Shown: positions 13,880 to 15,438 of the stretch, piece after piece | Numbering within the stretch: position 1 is the stretch's first letter | Layout of the letters: the number at the start of each line of letters is the position of its first letter | DNA from: Bacillota bacterium | GTDB lineage: Bacteria > Bacillota > Clostridia > Oscillospirales > Acutalibacteraceae | Reading direction: 5' to 3' | NCBI GenBank assembly: GCA_023420245.1 | Contig: JAEZWL010000011.1 | Coordinates: forward strand, 1 to 15,438 | DNA: 15,438 bases | Position numbers and translations under genes: made by a program | The notes under the pieces: model-generated | Seen by the model: only the letters and a program-made list of their open reading frames with translations | What the model was told of the DNA's origin: nothing | Database searches by the model: none

Positions 13880-14305
13880 TTAATCTTCGGTCAGCGCAAA
13901 CGAAAATTCGCCCGATACACAGAGCTTTCCGTTAACATAGCCCTTGGCGCTGACAAAATAAAAGGGTGCGCGCTGCTTTACCAGCGTGCATTCCGTTTCC
14001 AGCGTATCCCCCGGGCGCACCTTGTCTTTAAAGCGCGCCTTGTCGATTCCGGTAAAATAGGGTGTTTTCCCCTTCATGCTGTCCGCGAGAAGCACGCAGC
14101 TTGCCTGCGCCATCATCTCACAGAGCACCACGCCGGGAACAACGGGATTTCCTGGGAAATGACCCTGCAAAAACCATTCGTCACCCTTTACGGTGTAACG
14201 CCCAAGGGAACTCTTTTCCCCGACCAGCTCGGCGGATTCAATTAAAAGCATCGGCTCGCGATGGGGAAGAATCTGCTTGATTTCTTCTTGATTCGTAAGA
14301 AACAC
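13880..14305 (-). CDS. fabZ: 3-hydroxyacyl-ACP dehydratase FabZ
   Basis: Dehydrates 3-hydroxyacyl-ACP to trans-2-enoyl-ACP in the elongation cycle. The 141-aa hot-dog protein has the catalytic histidine His49 in GHFPGNPVVPG and Glu63 in LCEMMAQ, 14 residues apart as in characterised FabZ. The N-terminal EEIKQILPHREPMLLIE is also typical. The start is unusual. GTG at 14305 lies two bases after the accB stop, with AGAGG directly abutting it, too close for a normal Shine-Dalgarno. An ACG three codons on has that AGAGG at an ideal 8-base distance. Either coupled reinitiation at GTG or a rare ACG start is possible. Confidence 0.95.
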   Translation of the reverse strand: MFLTNQEEIKQILPHREPMLLIESAELVGEKSSLGRYTVKGDEWFLQGHFPGNPVVPGVVLCEMMAQASCVLLADSMKGKTPYFTGIDKARFKDKVRPGDTLETECTLVKQRAPFYFVSAKGYVNGKLCVSGEFSFALTED

Positions 14306-14307
14306 CT

Positions 14308-14757
14308 CTATATCAATTGAAATAGGACCTGCGCGTATTCGACCATCTGCCCGTCCTGCACACAGATGTCCGCAATTTCGCCGTCACGCTCTGCGGTAAT
14401 TTCATTGAGAAGCTTCATTGCTTCGATGACGCAGAGGGTGTCACCCTTTTTCACGCGGCTGCCCACCTGAACAAAGGGCTCGGAGTCGGGAGACGGCTTT
14501 GTATAGAACACGCCGACCATCGGCGATTTAATCTCGGTGATATTCAGACCCTGCGTCGCAATCGGAGCCGGACAGGCGCCTTCCTTTTCCATAAGAATAT
14601 GTGTCCCGACAGGCACAAAAGCCTCTGCCGGCGCGATTGCCGCCGGAGCGGGCTGACGTTCCATACGCAGGCTTTTGTCACCCTCGGTAATTTCCACCGC
14701 CGTCAGACCGTTTTCCCTCATGGTTTTCGCGAGCTCCTTAATCTGCTTGATATCCAT
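14308..14757 (-). CDS. accB: Biotin carboxyl carrier protein of acetyl-CoA carboxylase
   Basis: Carries the covalently bound biotin between AccC and AccA/AccD. The 149-aa protein has the N-terminal MDIKQIKELAKTMRENGLT helix, a Pro/Ala-rich linker (~residues 37-75), and a C-terminal biotinyl domain starting ITEIKSPMVGVFY, with the attachment motif VIEAMKLLNE (Lys115) and a closing VEYAQVLFQLI. I prefer ATG at 14757: GGATGGG lies 7 bases upstream and MDIKQIKEL matches family N-termini. An ATG at 14769 would add four residues, but the AGGAAAGG abuts it directly. The gene sits 30 bases after fabF, and its stop is two bases from the fabZ GTG. Confidence 0.96.
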   Translation of the reverse strand: MDIKQIKELAKTMRENGLTAVEITEGDKSLRMERQPAPAAIAPAEAFVPVGTHILMEKEGACPAPIATQGLNITEIKSPMVGVFYTKPSPDSEPFVQVGSRVKKGDTLCVIEAMKLLNEITAERDGEIADICVQDGQMVEYAQVLFQLI

Positions 14758-14787
14758 GCAGTGACCCATCCTTTCCTGATTTACTTT

Positions 14788-15438
14788 TTATTTCTCCTGA
14801 TACCTTGCCAGCGCGATACAGGCGTTGTGCCCGCCGAACCCGAGCGACACGGAAAGGGCGAAATCGGTCTGCTGTTTTCTCGCGGTATTGGGAATATAGT
14901 CGAGATCGCACAGCTCATCCTTTTCCCGGTAGCCGATGGTCGGGGGAAGAATCCCGTCACGCACCGCAAGGGCGGAGGCAATCGCCTCCACCGCGCCCGC
15001 CGCGCCCAGCATGTGACCGGTCATAGACTTTGTGGAGCTGATGCAAAGCTCATACGCTTTTTCGCCGAATACCTTTTTAATGGCCAGCGTTTCGGATTTA
15101 TCGTTAAGCGGCGTTCCGGTGCCGTGCGCGTTGATATAAATATTGTCGCCGGGTCGCAGGCTTGCCTCCTCCATCGCAAGCGAGATGGCGCGCGCTCCGC
15201 CGACCGCCTCGGGGTGCGGCGCGGTAATGTGGTAAGCGTCGCAGGTGTTGCCATAGCCGATAATTTCCGCGTAGATTTTCGCGTTTCTTGCTTTGGCGTG
15301 CTCATATTCCTCGAGAATCAGGATTCCCGCGCCCTCGCCGATGACAAAGCCGGCGCGGTTCTTATCGAACGGAGTGGAGGACTGCTCGGGGATATTCCGT
15401 TCGGAAAGCGCACCGATGTTGGTGAAGCCCGCCACGGC
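14788..15438 (-). CDS. fabF: Beta-ketoacyl-ACP synthase II, C-terminal part (partial)
   Basis: The frame enters from the right edge and gives the last 216 residues of a KAS II condensing enzyme, which elongates acyl-ACP with malonyl-ACP. It shows RPFDKxRxGFVIGEGAG-type sequence (here TPFDKNRAGFVIGEGAGI), NAHGTGTPLND with the first active-site histidine, STKSMTGHMLGAAGAVE with the conserved lysine and second histidine, and the closing NSLGFGGHNA-like stretch (SVSLGFGGHNACIAL). The active-site cysteine and the start lie outside the window. It is the most upstream visible gene of the fatty acid operon; the promoter is not in the window. Confidence 0.95.
   Translation of the reverse strand, partial: AVAGFTNIGALSERNIPEQSSTPFDKNRAGFVIGEGAGILILEEYEHAKARNAKIYAEIIGYGNTCDAYHITAPHPEAVGGARAISLAMEEASLRPGDNIYINAHGTGTPLNDKSETLAIKKVFGEKAYELCISSTKSMTGHMLGAAGAVEAIASALAVRDGILPPTIGYREKDELCDLDYIPNTARKQQTDFALSVSLGFGGHNACIALARYQEK

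Noticed and set aside
10872..15438. Fatty acid cluster as a novel system
   Set aside because: Gene order, lengths and active-site residues are ordinary for a clostridial type II fatty acid synthesis operon.
1..15438. CRISPR arrays, tRNA or rRNA genes, insertion sequences, phage or toxin-antitoxin genes
   Set aside because: No regularly spaced repeats, cloverleaf-like or rRNA-like stretches, transposase motifs or target-site duplications were seen in a reading by eye.

Overview
The window looks like chromosomal DNA from an anaerobic, low-to-mid GC Bacillota of the class Clostridia, probably an Oscillospiraceae/Ruminococcaceae-type organism. This is inferred from four things: AAGGAGG-type ribosome binding sites with frequent TTG/GTG starts, the clostridial gene order fabF-accB-fabZ-accC-accD-accA, a four-domain CoA-disulfide-reductase-like fusion of a kind known in anaerobes, and strong intrinsic terminators between nearly all units. 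No rRNA, tRNA, CRISPR array, insertion sequence or phage gene was seen.

Layout. (1) Bases 1-105 are the last 34 codons of a probable malic enzyme, closed by a bidirectional terminator. (2) Bases 185-1378 hold two divergent, unrecognised genes: a 198-aa exported or membrane-anchored protein and a ~157-aa multi-pass membrane protein. (3) Bases 1510-3036 encode a methyl-accepting chemotaxis protein with a six-helix membrane domain and no large extracellular sensor. (4) Bases 3254-6885 form a divergent redox pair. On the minus strand is an 815-aa FAD/NAD(P)H disulfide reductase fused to rhodanese, TusA and DsrE-like domains (Npsr/CoADR-rhodanese class). On the plus strand is a short thioredoxin-reductase-like flavoprotein. 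Their shared control region carries two copies of a TGTGA-N5-TCAC palindrome. One overlaps an extended -10 promoter; the other sits about 41 bp upstream of a plausible opposite start. A short reading frame there resembles the N-terminus of a Crp/Fnr regulator. (5) Bases 7050-10725 are a MacAB/YknXYZ-type ABC efflux operon (adaptor, ATPase, permease) with a good promoter overlapped by a perfect 9-bp-arm inverted repeat, probably a repressor operator. (6) Bases 10872-15438, minus strand, are the distal half of a type II fatty acid synthesis operon: fabF (cut by the window edge), accB, fabZ, accC, accD, accA, encoding the complete acetyl-CoA carboxylase plus the hydroxyacyl-ACP dehydratase.

How the parts work together. 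The fatty acid genes make malonyl-CoA and process chain-elongation intermediates; tight spacing and a 4-base accD/accA overlap indicate one transcript. The efflux operon is self-contained. The redox pair is the least ordinary part: a sulfur-handling reductase fusion facing a thioredoxin-reductase-like enzyme across a symmetric regulatory region suggests a sulfane-sulfur or redox-responsive switch. That is inference from domain content and operator geometry.
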